Below are positions 8,859 through 17,619 of a stretch of DNA of 64,000 nucleotides, piece after piece. Source of the stretch: an uncultured Pelagibacteraceae bacterium (GTDB taxonomy: Bacteria; Pseudomonadota; Alphaproteobacteria; Pelagibacterales; Pelagibacteraceae). Where the stretch lies: contig CACBKA010000002.1 in the NCBI GenBank assembly GCA_902539745.1, forward strand, positions 1 through 64,000. Reading direction: 5' to 3'. The notes below the pieces were generated by a model. The model worked only from the letters and a program-made list of their open reading frames with translations. It made no database searches and was not told the origin of the DNA. Both the position numbers and the translations under genes were made by a program. Position 1 is the stretch's first letter. Each line of letters starts with the position of its first letter.

Positions 8859-9734
8859 TTACTTCCATCTGCCATGTGTCCAAATCCACTGACCAGGATT
8901 TCTTTTAATCATTTTCTCGATAATTTGATTTATTTTAATTGTAATATTTTCTTTATCTTTTTCAAAATCTGCTGTTTTTTCAAAATTTATAGGGTTTAAA
9001 ATTTCCATTAAAAAAAAGTTATTTTTGTCCCTCTTTAAAAATATAGGTATAATTTTACAATTAAACTTTAAGGCAAGTTGAGCTGGTAGAGTAGTTGTAT
9101 GAGCTGGTTTCCCAAAAAAAGGATATCTTTTTGACTCACCTAATCTTTGATCAACCATCAATGCTATACTATTTTTTTTCTTTATAAGATCGATTATTTC
9201 TTTAGTTCCACCAATGCCTTTTTTAATTTGATTTTTACAAATATATTTTTTTCTTATGTAAACCATAAATGGGTTTATAAAAAAATTGTTTAAAGGTCTA
9301 TAAATTGCTGCCAATTTAATTTTGCTTTTTTCTAACTCCATTGCCATTAATTCAAAATTTGCAAAGTGTCCTGATATAAAAATAGCGGGCTCTCCAGACT
9401 TAATTACATTCTGAAGAATTCCCATGCCCTTGATAGAAATTTGAGCTTTAGAAAATTTATTTTTTCTAAATTTTTTCATAAATATGTATTCCGCGAAAGT
9501 CAGTCCATAATTGGTCCACATATCGTTTACAATATTATTTTTTTCATCTTCTGTAAGATTTTCATATGCATTAGATATATTTTTTTTTATGTTTTCATTT
9601 GATCTAAATAATGAACCAACTTTTAGAAATAAAAAAGTTGAAATTTTTCTTCCAATGTTTATTCCTAATATTTTAATTATCAAAAAAATCGAATAAATAA
9701 TTAAAGCTTCAAAAATATATTTTATATTTTTCAT
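8859..9734 (-). CDS. lpxL: Lipid A biosynthesis lauroyl acyltransferase (LpxL/HtrB family)
   Basis: Adds a secondary acyl chain to Kdo-lipid A at the inner membrane. The 291-residue product has one N-terminal membrane anchor, the catalytic HX4E-type motif in SGHFANFELMAM (His near residue 122), the YRPLNNF segment, and DQRLGE near 195. The last residues, PGQWIWTHGRWK, are the family's typical end. It overlaps lpxK by 4 bases in the envelope operon. LpxL cannot be told from LpxM by eye. Confidence 0.9.
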   Translation of the reverse strand: MKNIKYIFEALIIYSIFLIIKILGINIGRKISTFLFLKVGSLFRSNENIKKNISNAYENLTEDEKNNIVNDMWTNYGLTFAEYIFMKKFRKNKFSKAQISIKGMGILQNVIKSGEPAIFISGHFANFELMAMELEKSKIKLAAIYRPLNNFFINPFMVYIRKKYICKNQIKKGIGGTKEIIDLIKKKNSIALMVDQRLGESKRYPFFGKPAHTTTLPAQLALKFNCKIIPIFLKRDKNNFFLMEILNPINFEKTADFEKDKENITIKINQIIEKMIKRNPGQWIWTHGRWK

Positions 9735-10663
9735 TTAATTAATTTTTTGATCCTATTTTTAAAAGCCTCTTCATCTTTCAATTTAGGCTCAATTTTAATA
9801 TAATCATATGTTTTTCTAGTAAACGGGCTTATTCTTAAAAAATCTTTTTCAGTAGTTATTAGTTTAGCGTTATATTGTTTTTCTAACTGATGTAATTTAA
9901 TTAAATCTTGTTCACTGTAATTATAATGATCAGGAAAACTTATTTCTTTAATCAGGTTCAAATGATTTTCTTTTAACAAATTAAAAAAATTAATTGGGTT
10001 TCCAATTCCAGCAAATGCAATCAGCTTTTTATTTTTAAAATTGTCAATATTTTTTGGAATTGAGTTATAATAAAAAAAATCTAATTTTGTATTATATTTT
10101 TTTAGTTTTTGTTCAAATTCAATATCTTGTTTTCCATTTATTAAAACAATTTGACAATTCTTTAGTTCTGTTAATCTTTCTCTTAAAGGTCCTGATGGAA
10201 GTAATAATCCATTCCCTATTCTTTGATTATCGTGAAAACAAATTATATTTAAATCTTTTTTTATCGTCATATCCTGAAACCCATCATCCATCACAACAAA
10301 TTTAAAATTTTTGTTAATAGCTTTTTCTATCCCTTCCACTCTCTTCTTTGACAATATAATTTTATTATGTTTTTTAATTAAAGATATTTCATCATCATGA
10401 CTGCTGTATATTTTCCTAACAATCACCGGATCTTGCTCTAATTCTTTCAAAATTTTACATATCTTCAATGTAATAGGGGTTTTTCCTGTTCCACCAATAT
10501 AAATATTTCCTACACATATTATAGGGATAGGAAAATTTTTTGATTTTGAAATTATTTTTTTTAAGTTAATTATAATTAAGTAAATTAATGAAAAAGGCAT
10601 TAGTAAAATAGAAAAGATCGTGAAAAAGTTTTGGTCCCAAAATTTAGGTTTAAATATTTTCAT
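9731..10663 (-). CDS. lpxK: Tetraacyldisaccharide 4'-kinase
   Basis: Phosphorylates the 4' position of the lipid A disaccharide at the cytoplasmic face. The 310-residue protein has an N-terminal membrane helix, the P-loop GGTGKTP (about residues 57-63), the DDGFQD motif (about 125-130) and GLLLPSGPLRE (about 151-161). It overlaps waaA and lpxL by 4 bases each, so the three are translationally coupled. Confidence 0.95.
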   Translation of the reverse strand: MKIFKPKFWDQNFFTIFSILLMPFSLIYLIIINLKKIISKSKNFPIPIICVGNIYIGGTGKTPITLKICKILKELEQDPVIVRKIYSSHDDEISLIKKHNKIILSKKRVEGIEKAINKNFKFVVMDDGFQDMTIKKDLNIICFHDNQRIGNGLLLPSGPLRERLTELKNCQIVLINGKQDIEFEQKLKKYNTKLDFFYYNSIPKNIDNFKNKKLIAFAGIGNPINFFNLLKENHLNLIKEISFPDHYNYSEQDLIKLHQLEKQYNAKLITTEKDFLRISPFTRKTYDYIKIEPKLKDEEAFKNRIKKLIK

Positions 10664-11925
10664 CTAATATAATCTTTGTATTCAGCAATAACACTCTCAA
10701 AAATTTTATTACTATAATTTTTTATTTTACTAATTTTTTCAAAATTTTTTTCAAAATCATTTGCAAAATTTATTTTTAATTTATTTGCTAAATCTTCAGA
10801 ACTTAATACTTGTTCTGATAAAAGAGACTCATCTAAAAAACTATAAACATCTTTAAAATTATTCACATAAGGTCCATGAAAAATATGACAACCAATTTTT
10901 GCAGCATCGATGGGGTTTTGTCCTCCGCTATTTTCAAATTTTTTAAGAGTAGATTTTCCTATAAAAACTTGTCTAACACTTTTCAAATACTTGTTTACTG
11001 AACCGTAATAATTAACCAAAACAACATCTGCAAAATTATTAACATCTTCTTCTTCTCTCTTAATTTGAATATTTAAACCAAGGTTTTTTAGTTTTTTATA
11101 AATATCATCGATTCTGTTTATATGTCGTGGAATAATGATTGTTAAAAGATCATTAATTGTTTTTTTTGCTATTAAGTGGGTTTTTCCGCAAAAAATTTCT
11201 TCATCAGCATGTGTACTTAATGCACACCAAATCTTTCTTTTTTTTACCTTATTAAATTGATCAAGATATTTATTATCAGCATTGATAGATGAGCAAAATT
11301 TAATATTACCAAAAAATTTTATATTTTGTGCGCCTAAAACATCCAAATATTTCGATGTATCTTTGCTTGAACTTATACAAGACGAAAAAGATTTAAAAAT
11401 TTTATCTGAGCTCTTTCCAAACATTCTCCATCTATTAAAACTTTTTTTTGTAATTCGTGCATTTAATAATATTAGAGGAATATTAAGGCTTTTCACTTTT
11501 AAAATAAAATTTGGCCAAATTTCTGAGTCCACAAATGTCGCAATATCTGGTTTCCAATTCTTAAAAAAACTATTAATAAGAAATACAAAATCATAAGGCA
11601 TAAACTGATGATATACATTTTTATTCGTACCATACTTTTTTTGTAACTCTTCAAACGAAGTTAAGGTTACCGTAGTAATAAGAAAATTATTTTGATGATT
11701 TTCTTTTAAGTAAAAATCAATAATAGGATAAATACTTTTTAATTCTCCAATACTTGCTACATGAAACCAAAATAAAAAACCTTTTGGCCTTTTAAATTTG
11801 CTTAGAAAAATTTTCTCTTTAAATTTAACTGAATGTTCTTTTTTTAAAAATTTTCTCAAATAAATTAAAATAATGTAAGGAATATAAAAAAGGTAGGTTA
11901 GAAAATTATAAAAAGATATCAGCAT
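10660..11925 (-). CDS. waaA: 3-deoxy-D-manno-octulosonic acid transferase
   Basis: Transfers Kdo from CMP-Kdo to the lipid A precursor. The 421-residue GT30-family protein has an N-terminal membrane anchor, the FHVASIGE motif (about residues 55-62), FVDSEIWPN (about 131-139), and the C-terminal donor-binding region with GGQNPIDAAKIGCHIFHGP. It starts 1 base after msbA ends. Its presence indicates that this organism makes Kdo-containing lipid A. Confidence 0.95.
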   Translation of the reverse strand: MLISFYNFLTYLFYIPYIILIYLRKFLKKEHSVKFKEKIFLSKFKRPKGFLFWFHVASIGELKSIYPIIDFYLKENHQNNFLITTVTLTSFEELQKKYGTNKNVYHQFMPYDFVFLINSFFKNWKPDIATFVDSEIWPNFILKVKSLNIPLILLNARITKKSFNRWRMFGKSSDKIFKSFSSCISSSKDTSKYLDVLGAQNIKFFGNIKFCSSINADNKYLDQFNKVKKRKIWCALSTHADEEIFCGKTHLIAKKTINDLLTIIIPRHINRIDDIYKKLKNLGLNIQIKREEEDVNNFADVVLVNYYGSVNKYLKSVRQVFIGKSTLKKFENSGGQNPIDAAKIGCHIFHGPYVNNFKDVYSFLDESLLSEQVLSSEDLANKLKINFANDFEKNFEKISKIKNYSNKIFESVIAEYKDYIR

Positions 11926-11926
11926 T

Positions 11927-13672
11927 TTAATGCATCATTTGTTTTTTATATAAGCTTTCATATTCTTTTGAGTTTTTTAATAATTCACTATGAGTTCCGT
12001 ATTTTAAAACATTTCCATCTTTCATTAAAATAATCTTATCTGCTTTGTTTATTGTTGATAGCCTATGTGCAATTACTAGAGTGGTTCTATTCTTTGTAAG
12101 ATTAAATATTGCATTTTGAACTTTTTCCTCCGAGTCGGCGTCCAAAGATGATGTTGCTTCATCTAACAAAATTATTGGTGAGTTTTTTAAAATTGCTCTC
12201 GCAATTGAAATTCTTTGTTTTTGTCCACCCGAGAGTCGTATTGCATTTTCTCCAATTAATGTTTTATATTTATTTGGAAGCTTATCAATAAATTCATCTG
12301 CTGCTGCTAACTTACATGCTTTTTTAACTTCATGTTCTGTTGCATCTAACTTTGCATATTTAATATTATTTTCAACACTATCATCAAAAAGAATAACATC
12401 TTGACTAACTAGAGATATTTTATCTCTTAATGATTTAAGAGAAACCTTATTAATTTCTTGACTATCCAGATATATTTTTCCCTCTTGTGGTTCGTAAAAT
12501 CTTGGAATCAAATTAAGTATTGTACTTTTTCCTGCTCCACTGTGTCCAACTAGTGCAGTAATTTTTTCTCCCTCAATATCAATACTGATATTTTTTATTG
12601 CTCTTTCTTTACTTGTCTCATATTGAAAACTAACATTATCAAATTTTATATTTGATTTATCTATTTGAAGACTTGGTAACTTTTTGTCGTCTTTTATTTT
12701 AATTTCTCTATCTATAATTTTAAAAACTCTTTGCCCAGCCGCAGCTCCTTGATATATTAACATGTTAACTGTCGCCAACGATCTAACAGGTTGATACGCT
12801 AACATCATCGCTGCTAAAAATGAAAAAAAATTGTTAATACCAATTTCCCCCTGAGAAATAAGTATTCCAGCATAATAGATAAAGCCAGCAATCATAAAAC
12901 CTGTCAAGGTTTCCATAATTGGAGCAGCTCGAATTTGTACTTTACCAATTTTAATTTGTGTATCAGTTAAATCTTTAATTGCATCAGAGCTTCTATTTTT
13001 CTCAAAATCTTCTCTTTGATAAATTTTGATAATTTTTGAACTTTTTAGAATTTCTGAGATTAGAGTTGTAAAATTGCCCGAGGAAACAACACTAGCTGTG
13101 GTTGCTTTTCCCATTCTTTTCCCAAGAGATTTTGCAACTACAGCGGCCAAGGGCATCATGATAAGAGAGAATATTGCAAGCTTCCAATTTTGATAAAACA
13201 TTAGGCCAATTAGAGCGATCAATGTTAAACTATCTTTAATTATATTTAAAACTCCTGTGCTCACTAATTCCTGTATCATTCCGACATCATATAAAAATGT
13301 AGAAATATATTTACCACTATGTTTTGACTCAATAGTCTGTGAGTCTGAAAGCAATATATTGTCGGTCATTTTATTTTGAAGAGTTTGTTTTATTCGATTT
13401 CCCAATACAATTACAATCGATCTTGCATAATACAAAGAAATTCCTTTTCCCATAAAAGCAAGAATTACAAGGATTGGAATAAAAACAGCATAAGTTTTAT
13501 CTTGATCTATAAATATTTTTTTAACTGCCGGGTCTAATAACCATGCAATGGCAGATGTTGATCCCGCAACAAGAACTGATAGAAATATTGCAATAAAGAT
13601 TTTACCAATATATTTTTTAACATATTCTCCATAAAGTCTTTTAACAATAATTATAACTTCATTTAATTTCAT
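11927..13672 (-). CDS. msbA: Lipid A flippase-type ABC transporter (MsbA-like)
   Basis: A 581-residue half-transporter with six predicted membrane helices (residues about 20-310) and a C-terminal ATPase: Walker A GHSGAGKST near 376-382, signature LSGGQKQR near 480-487, Walker B IILLDEATSSLD near 498-509. Homodimeric exporters of this type flip lipid A or lipids across the inner membrane. The assignment to lipid A comes from the neighbours waaA, lpxK and lpxL. It overlaps ubiA by 4 bases. Confidence 0.9.
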   Translation of the reverse strand: MKLNEVIIIVKRLYGEYVKKYIGKIFIAIFLSVLVAGSTSAIAWLLDPAVKKIFIDQDKTYAVFIPILVILAFMGKGISLYYARSIVIVLGNRIKQTLQNKMTDNILLSDSQTIESKHSGKYISTFLYDVGMIQELVSTGVLNIIKDSLTLIALIGLMFYQNWKLAIFSLIMMPLAAVVAKSLGKRMGKATTASVVSSGNFTTLISEILKSSKIIKIYQREDFEKNRSSDAIKDLTDTQIKIGKVQIRAAPIMETLTGFMIAGFIYYAGILISQGEIGINNFFSFLAAMMLAYQPVRSLATVNMLIYQGAAAGQRVFKIIDREIKIKDDKKLPSLQIDKSNIKFDNVSFQYETSKERAIKNISIDIEGEKITALVGHSGAGKSTILNLIPRFYEPQEGKIYLDSQEINKVSLKSLRDKISLVSQDVILFDDSVENNIKYAKLDATEHEVKKACKLAAADEFIDKLPNKYKTLIGENAIRLSGGQKQRISIARAILKNSPIILLDEATSSLDADSEEKVQNAIFNLTKNRTTLVIAHRLSTINKADKIILMKDGNVLKYGTHSELLKNSKEYESLYKKQMMH

Positions 13673-14538
13673 AACGCATCAATAGCTAATATAAAGAAAC
13701 CCAAAAAAACTAATAATCCTGAAAGATTATTAACTTTAAATGCTTTAAGACAATCAGATGGATTTTGAAGATTAAAAATTTTAATTTGATACAATAAAGT
13801 TAAAAAGTAGATACCTAAAAAGATTATTGAATAATTTATTTTTAAATTGATCATTACTATTATTATTGTAATTAAACTAAGCAAATAACAGACTATTACA
13901 AATAAGTTAAGATTATCTTTAAATTTAATTGCCGTAGATTTTACTCCTATCACTTCATCATCAGAAATATCTTGTACTCCATAAATCGTGTCATAACCTA
14001 GTGTCCAAAATATGGCTCCGCAATATAAAAGGAGTGGTAAATATGAGATATTATTTTCAATGGCTGTCCAAGACATAATTATTCCCCAATTAAAAGTAAA
14101 TCCTAAAAATAATTGTGGCCAATAAGTAAACCTTTTCATGAAAGGGTAAGAAAATGCAAAAATCATCGAAAATATTCCTAGTGAAATAGTCAAAAAATTG
14201 AATTGTATTAAAACTAAGAATGCTAATAAACACAATATTAAAACATAAATCCACGCTGTTGTTTTTTTTAAATTCCCAGAGGCGATAGGTCTATTTTTTG
14301 TCCTCGAAACTTTTCTGTCTATTTTTTCATCGACAATGTCATTGACAATACAGCCAGCACTTCGCATTAAAACTGAACCCAGAAAGAATAAAATTAAATA
14401 ATAACAAAAAGTATAAAAATTTTTATCAAAGTAAAATGCTAACGATAGCCCCCATGTGCAAGGCCAAAATAATAAAAGGAAACCTATTGGTTTGTTTAAT
14501 CTAGTAACATTAATGAAATTTGTTATATGTTTTGACAT
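13669..14538 (-). CDS. ubiA: 4-hydroxybenzoate polyprenyltransferase
   Basis: Joins the polyprenyl tail to 4-hydroxybenzoate in ubiquinone synthesis, in the inner membrane. The 289-residue protein has about eight hydrophobic helices. The first Asp-rich motif is NDIVDEKID (residues 66-74), followed by TKNRPIASG; the second is GVQDISDDEV near 190. It heads the leftward envelope operon, and its promoter must lie in the 52-base spacer shared with the divergent DUF2721 gene. Confidence 0.95.
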   Translation of the reverse strand: MSKHITNFINVTRLNKPIGFLLLFWPCTWGLSLAFYFDKNFYTFCYYLILFFLGSVLMRSAGCIVNDIVDEKIDRKVSRTKNRPIASGNLKKTTAWIYVLILCLLAFLVLIQFNFLTISLGIFSMIFAFSYPFMKRFTYWPQLFLGFTFNWGIIMSWTAIENNISYLPLLLYCGAIFWTLGYDTIYGVQDISDDEVIGVKSTAIKFKDNLNLFVIVCYLLSLITIIIVMINLKINYSIIFLGIYFLTLLYQIKIFNLQNPSDCLKAFKVNNLSGLLVFLGFFILAIDAL

Positions 14539-14590
14539 TAATAGTTCTTGTAAATATCAAACACTAAATACATAATCAATCCGATTCGAA

Positions 14591-14995
14591 ATGAATATAG
14601 ATTATACAGTAACAGCATTAATGTTTCCTGCCATTCCTCTTATAATGGCAGTTTATAGCAACAGATTTCATACTTTGAGTGCTTTAATTAGAAAGCTTCA
14701 TGACGAACACGTGTTTGAAAAACATATTCCTCCAGAATGGGAAAAACAGTTAAAGAATTTAAGTCAGAGAATTAATTATTTGAAATATTCCATCGGTGCT
14801 GCTGGATTAGGTTTTCTGTTTAATATGATGACAGTGTTGGGTCTTTACTTAAATAAAATTATTATAGCTAGATTGATATTTGCATCGTGCTGCATTTCAA
14901 TGATTGTATCAATATTATTGTTTTTGTTTGAAATTTTTCTTTCTACAAATGCGTTAAAATTACATTTGTCAGATATGAAATTTGATGGAAAATAG
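14591..14995 (+). CDS. DUF2721 family membrane protein
   Basis: A 134-residue protein with an N-terminal hydrophobic helix (about 6-24), a central polar helix rich in His, Lys and Glu (28-62), and two hydrophobic segments (about 66-90 and 95-120). The architecture and the MFPAIPLIMAVYSNRF start fit DUF2721, a widespread small membrane family of unknown role. It leads a run of three small membrane-protein genes spaced 5 and 2 bases apart. Confidence 0.75.
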   Translation: MNIDYTVTALMFPAIPLIMAVYSNRFHTLSALIRKLHDEHVFEKHIPPEWEKQLKNLSQRINYLKYSIGAAGLGFLFNMMTVLGLYLNKIIIARLIFASCCISMIVSILLFLFEIFLSTNALKLHLSDMKFDGK

Positions 14996-15000
14996 TAAAT

Positions 15001-15102
15001 ATGAAAATTAACGCTATTAGAGCCTTTATAATTGCTGCAATAATTATTATCCTTTTATACGCATTGGGATTGTTTTTACCAATTATAATGATATCAAGTT
15101 AA
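15001..15102 (+). CDS. Candidate 33-residue single-helix membrane microprotein
   Basis: An open frame of 33 codons plus stop lies between the DUF2721 gene (5-base gap) and the 63-residue gene (2-base gap). It begins MKINAIRAF and is otherwise almost entirely hydrophobic (Ile/Leu/Ala/Phe) to residue 31, forming one membrane helix with two N-terminal positive charges. The start directly after the DUF2721 stop and the tight fit between neighbours favour a real gene, but the AT-rich composition makes chance hydrophobic frames common. No function can be proposed. Confidence 0.5.
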   Translation: MKINAIRAFIIAAIIIILLYALGLFLPIIMISS

Positions 15103-15104
15103 TT

Positions 15105-15296
15105 ATGTTCTCTAAACCAATTATTCTAATTATTTTATTATTCCTTCTATTAGTTTTTTACTTAGTTATTAGATTTGGGGCAGGCAAAAAGGAAGATATT
15201 GATAAGTCAAAAAACCTAACAAGATATTTATTCGGTATTAGAATTTTAATTATATTACTAGCAATAGTCGGATTAGGTTTGTGGTTTGTTCTTTAG
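15105..15296 (+). CDS. Small two-helix membrane protein, DUF2909 (TwinTM)-like
   Basis: A 63-residue protein with hydrophobic helices at about 4-24 and 43-63, joined by a polar loop (GAGKKEDIDKSKNLTRYL). The helix-loop-helix layout and an RxLxxRI segment opening the second helix resemble DUF2909 twin-transmembrane proteins, which are often encoded near cytochrome oxidase and ctaG genes; the oxidase operon starts 2 kb downstream. The identification is tentative. Its 3' end overlaps the DUF1289 gene by 24 bases in opposite orientation. Confidence 0.6.
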   Translation: MFSKPIILIILLFLLLVFYLVIRFGAGKKEDIDKSKNLTRYLFGIRILIILLAIVGLGLWFVL

Positions 15297-15545
15297 ATTT
15301 TTAGAATAAACTAGTTTTCCAAATTTGATTTTCTCATCATAAGATTTTTTAAAAGTCATAAGTTGAGATTCTTTCATTCTACTCTGTAAAGTAATTAGAT
15401 TATTTTTTTTCCATTCATTTGTAGTTTCTGGAAGTTTCCAAATTTTTTTTTCCTCAATACTTCTTGCACAACCAAAACATAAATCTGTTTTAGGATCATT
15501 TTTACAGATACTTATACATGGACTAATTATTTTGATGTCTTTCAT
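15273..15545 (-). CDS. DUF1289 family Cys-rich protein
   Basis: A 90-residue protein with four N-terminal cysteines, C10-x3-C14-x8-C23-x2-C26, in the SPCISIC...LCFGCAR pattern that defines DUF1289, likely a zinc or iron-sulfur site. The later WKxxTxxEW segment is also typical. Function unknown. It overlaps the oxidoreductase gene by 4 bases and is probably co-transcribed with it. Confidence 0.85.
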   Translation of the reverse strand: MKDIKIISPCISICKNDPKTDLCFGCARSIEEKKIWKLPETTNEWKKNNLITLQSRMKESQLMTFKKSYDEKIKFGKLVYSKNLKNKPQT

Positions 15546-16516
15546 GGTATCAAAACAGCTGGACCTAAAATTTTTCTTCCCTCAAGATCTTCATGAGCTT
15601 TTTTTGCTTCAGAGAGTTTGTATTCTTTAAAAATTTTAATTTTAATTTTACCAAATTTGATTTGTTCGAAAAGAGCACTAGTTCCTTCCTCAAGTGCTGC
15701 TCTTCCTGCTCCATAATCAGCTAATCCTGGTCTTGTAAAAAACAAACTTTTATGAGCTATATATTTTTTAACATCTATGGGATCAAGAGCACCAGATGCG
15801 TTTCCAAAAGAAATCATCATACCCATCGGCTTAAGACAATTAATAGATTTTTCAAAAGTTTTTTTCCCTACACCATCATAAACCACCCTGATACCTTTGT
15901 TATCTGTTATCTCAAGAACTTTTTTATCAAAATCGTCTTTATTGTAATTAATAACAAATTCGCACCCGTTTTTTTTTGCAATATCAATTTTGCTGTCCGA
16001 TCCAACAGTTCCAATAACTCTACAACCTATACTTTTTGCCCACTGACAAAAAACTTGACCAACTCCACCTGCAGCAGCATGAAATAAAATTAACTCTCCT
16101 GCTTTTGCTTTATACGTTTTAAATAAAAGGTAATGTGAAGTTAAACCTTTTGTCATTATGCTTGCTGCAACCTTATCACTTACACCTTCAGGTATTTTTA
16201 CTGCAATTTTTTCAGGAATAATCCTCTCTTCAGAGTAAGATCCCAAAGGCATTTGAGAATAAGTTACTCTATCACCTTTGTTAAAATATTTTACCGAAGA
16301 ACCAACTTCTTGAACAATACCTGCTCCTTCCATTCCTATACCTGATGGCAATTTTAATTTGTATAGGCCAGATCTGTGATAAGTATCAATAAAGTTTAAA
16401 CCAATAGCTAAATTTTTGATCTTAATTTCTTCAGGACCTGGCGAACCAACATTTACGTCTTTAAACTCCAAAACTTCTGGACCACCATGTTTACTTATTA
16501 TAATTGATTTTGCCAT
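15542..16516 (-). CDS. qor: NAD(P)H:quinone oxidoreductase, zinc-independent MDR family
   Basis: A 324-residue medium-chain reductase. The N-terminal catalytic fold starts AKSIIISKHGGPEVLEF, the standard quinone reductase beginning, with NFIDTYHRSGLY near 55-66; the nucleotide-binding fold carries AAAGGVGQ (about 147-154). The catalytic-zinc ligands of alcohol dehydrogenases are absent, as expected for this subfamily. It reduces quinones or other enones with NADPH; the true substrate is not readable. A 21-base spacer separates it from the divergent rsmE. Confidence 0.88.
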   Translation of the reverse strand: MAKSIIISKHGGPEVLEFKDVNVGSPGPEEIKIKNLAIGLNFIDTYHRSGLYKLKLPSGIGMEGAGIVQEVGSSVKYFNKGDRVTYSQMPLGSYSEERIIPEKIAVKIPEGVSDKVAASIMTKGLTSHYLLFKTYKAKAGELILFHAAAGGVGQVFCQWAKSIGCRVIGTVGSDSKIDIAKKNGCEFVINYNKDDFDKKVLEITDNKGIRVVYDGVGKKTFEKSINCLKPMGMMISFGNASGALDPIDVKKYIAHKSLFFTRPGLADYGAGRAALEEGTSALFEQIKFGKIKIKIFKEYKLSEAKKAHEDLEGRKILGPAVLIP

Positions 16517-16537
16517 CTTAACTTATATAAATTCTTC

Positions 16538-17257
16538 ATGGCATCAAAAGCAAGACTTTTTTATTCAGACAAATTAAAAACAGGTACTATTTCGAGACTT
16601 TCTGAAAAACAATCTCATTATACTAAGAATGTAATGAGATTAAAAGCAGGAGATAAAATTTCACTTTTTAATTCACAAGATGGTGAGTGGGATGCAAAAA
16701 TACTAGATCAAGGAAAAATTTTTACCGAATTTAAAGTTGAAAAACTTTCAAGACCTATAGTAAAAGAACAAGATATTTGGTTAGCTTTTTCATTAATTAA
16801 AAAAGTTCCTCAAGACTTAATGATACAAAAAACTACAGAATTAGGAATCCAAAAATTTATTCCCTTATTATGCGAAAGAAGTGTGGTAAGAGAAATTAAT
16901 ATTAAAAGAGCAGAAAAGATTATAACCGAGGCTTGTGAACAATCTAATAGAATTACAGTGCCTAAAATTCAAGAATTACAGAGTTTAGATAAATTTGTTA
17001 AAAATTTTCCCAACGATGGCAAAATCGTTTTTTGTGATATTAATTCACATACAAAAGACTTAAAAAATAAATTACCCAAAAAAAAACCAATTTGTATTTT
17101 AATTGGACCAGAAGGTGATTTCTCTGAGGAAGAGAGGGAATTCATAATTAATAATAAAAATGTAATATCAATGACTTTAGCTAAGAATATTTTACGTGCA
17201 GAGACAGCGGCAATTGCATCAACAACAATTTTAAATTACAACTTGGAAAACAACTAA
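16538..17257 (+). CDS. rsmE: 16S rRNA (uracil1498-N3)-methyltransferase RsmE
   Basis: A 239-residue SPOUT-class methyltransferase acting on U1498 of 16S rRNA. The N-terminal RNA-binding barrel holds HYTKNVMRLKAGD; the C-terminal knotted SAM site shows IGPEGDFS (about 188-195) and LRAETAA near the end, both diagnostic. The rightward promoter must fit in the 21-base gap to qor or inside qor. A 100-base spacer follows before the oxidase operon. Confidence 0.93.
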   Translation: MASKARLFYSDKLKTGTISRLSEKQSHYTKNVMRLKAGDKISLFNSQDGEWDAKILDQGKIFTEFKVEKLSRPIVKEQDIWLAFSLIKKVPQDLMIQKTTELGIQKFIPLLCERSVVREINIKRAEKIITEACEQSNRITVPKIQELQSLDKFVKNFPNDGKIVFCDINSHTKDLKNKLPKKKPICILIGPEGDFSEEEREFIINNKNVISMTLAKNILRAETAAIASTTILNYNLENN

Positions 17258-17287
17258 ATATCCACTAAATTTGGTAAGATTTGAGCC

Positions 17288-17306
17288 TTGCAAAAGTGTC
17301 GCAAAA
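17288..17306 (+). promoter_or_regulatory. Direct repeat in the upstream region of the cytochrome oxidase operon
   Basis: The 100-base spacer 17258-17357 contains TTGCAAAA (17288-17295) and TCGCAAAA (17299-17306), eight-base units with seven identical positions set 11 bases apart. One-turn phasing like this is typical of OmpR/PhoB-class and some other activator sites. Downstream, TTAAAC (17312-17317) and TATAGT (17336-17341) could form a weak promoter with an 18-base spacer. Both assignments are inference. Confidence 0.35.
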
Positions 17307-17357
17307 CCTTATTAAACATGCATATAGTTTCTATATATAGTAAAAAGACATAAAATT

Positions 17358-17618
17358 ATGAGCACAGCATACGCACTTTTACTTGGTCTGGTTGTTTTTC
17401 TAGCACTATTTATTTATTTCGTTTTTTTTACTGTTTCATTAAGGCTTGAAAAAAATGAAAATGAAGCAGAAATTGCTGTCAAAAGAAAACCCGTACCGTT
17501 TAGATGGAAAGATTTGATTGACCCAAAAAATAAAAAAATTGGTTTAATTGATTTAGGAAATCATATTTTAATTGCAGGTGTGGTATTAATAGGAATTTTT
17601 ATTATTTCGAACGCATAA
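17358..17618 (+). CDS. Uncharacterised two-helix membrane protein heading the cytochrome oxidase operon
   Basis: An 86-residue protein with hydrophobic helices at about 3-27 and 69-84, flanking a basic and acidic loop (EKNENEAEIAVKRKPVPFRW). It begins the operon and ends 1 base before the subunit II start, so tight co-expression with the oxidase is likely. I do not recognise the family; position suggests an assembly factor or accessory subunit, but nothing in the sequence proves it. No Cys or His pair that could bind metal is present. Confidence 0.7.
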   Translation: MSTAYALLLGLVVFLALFIYFVFFTVSLRLEKNENEAEIAVKRKPVPFRWKDLIDPKNKKIGLIDLGNHILIAGVVLIGIFIISNA

Positions 17619-17619
17619 A

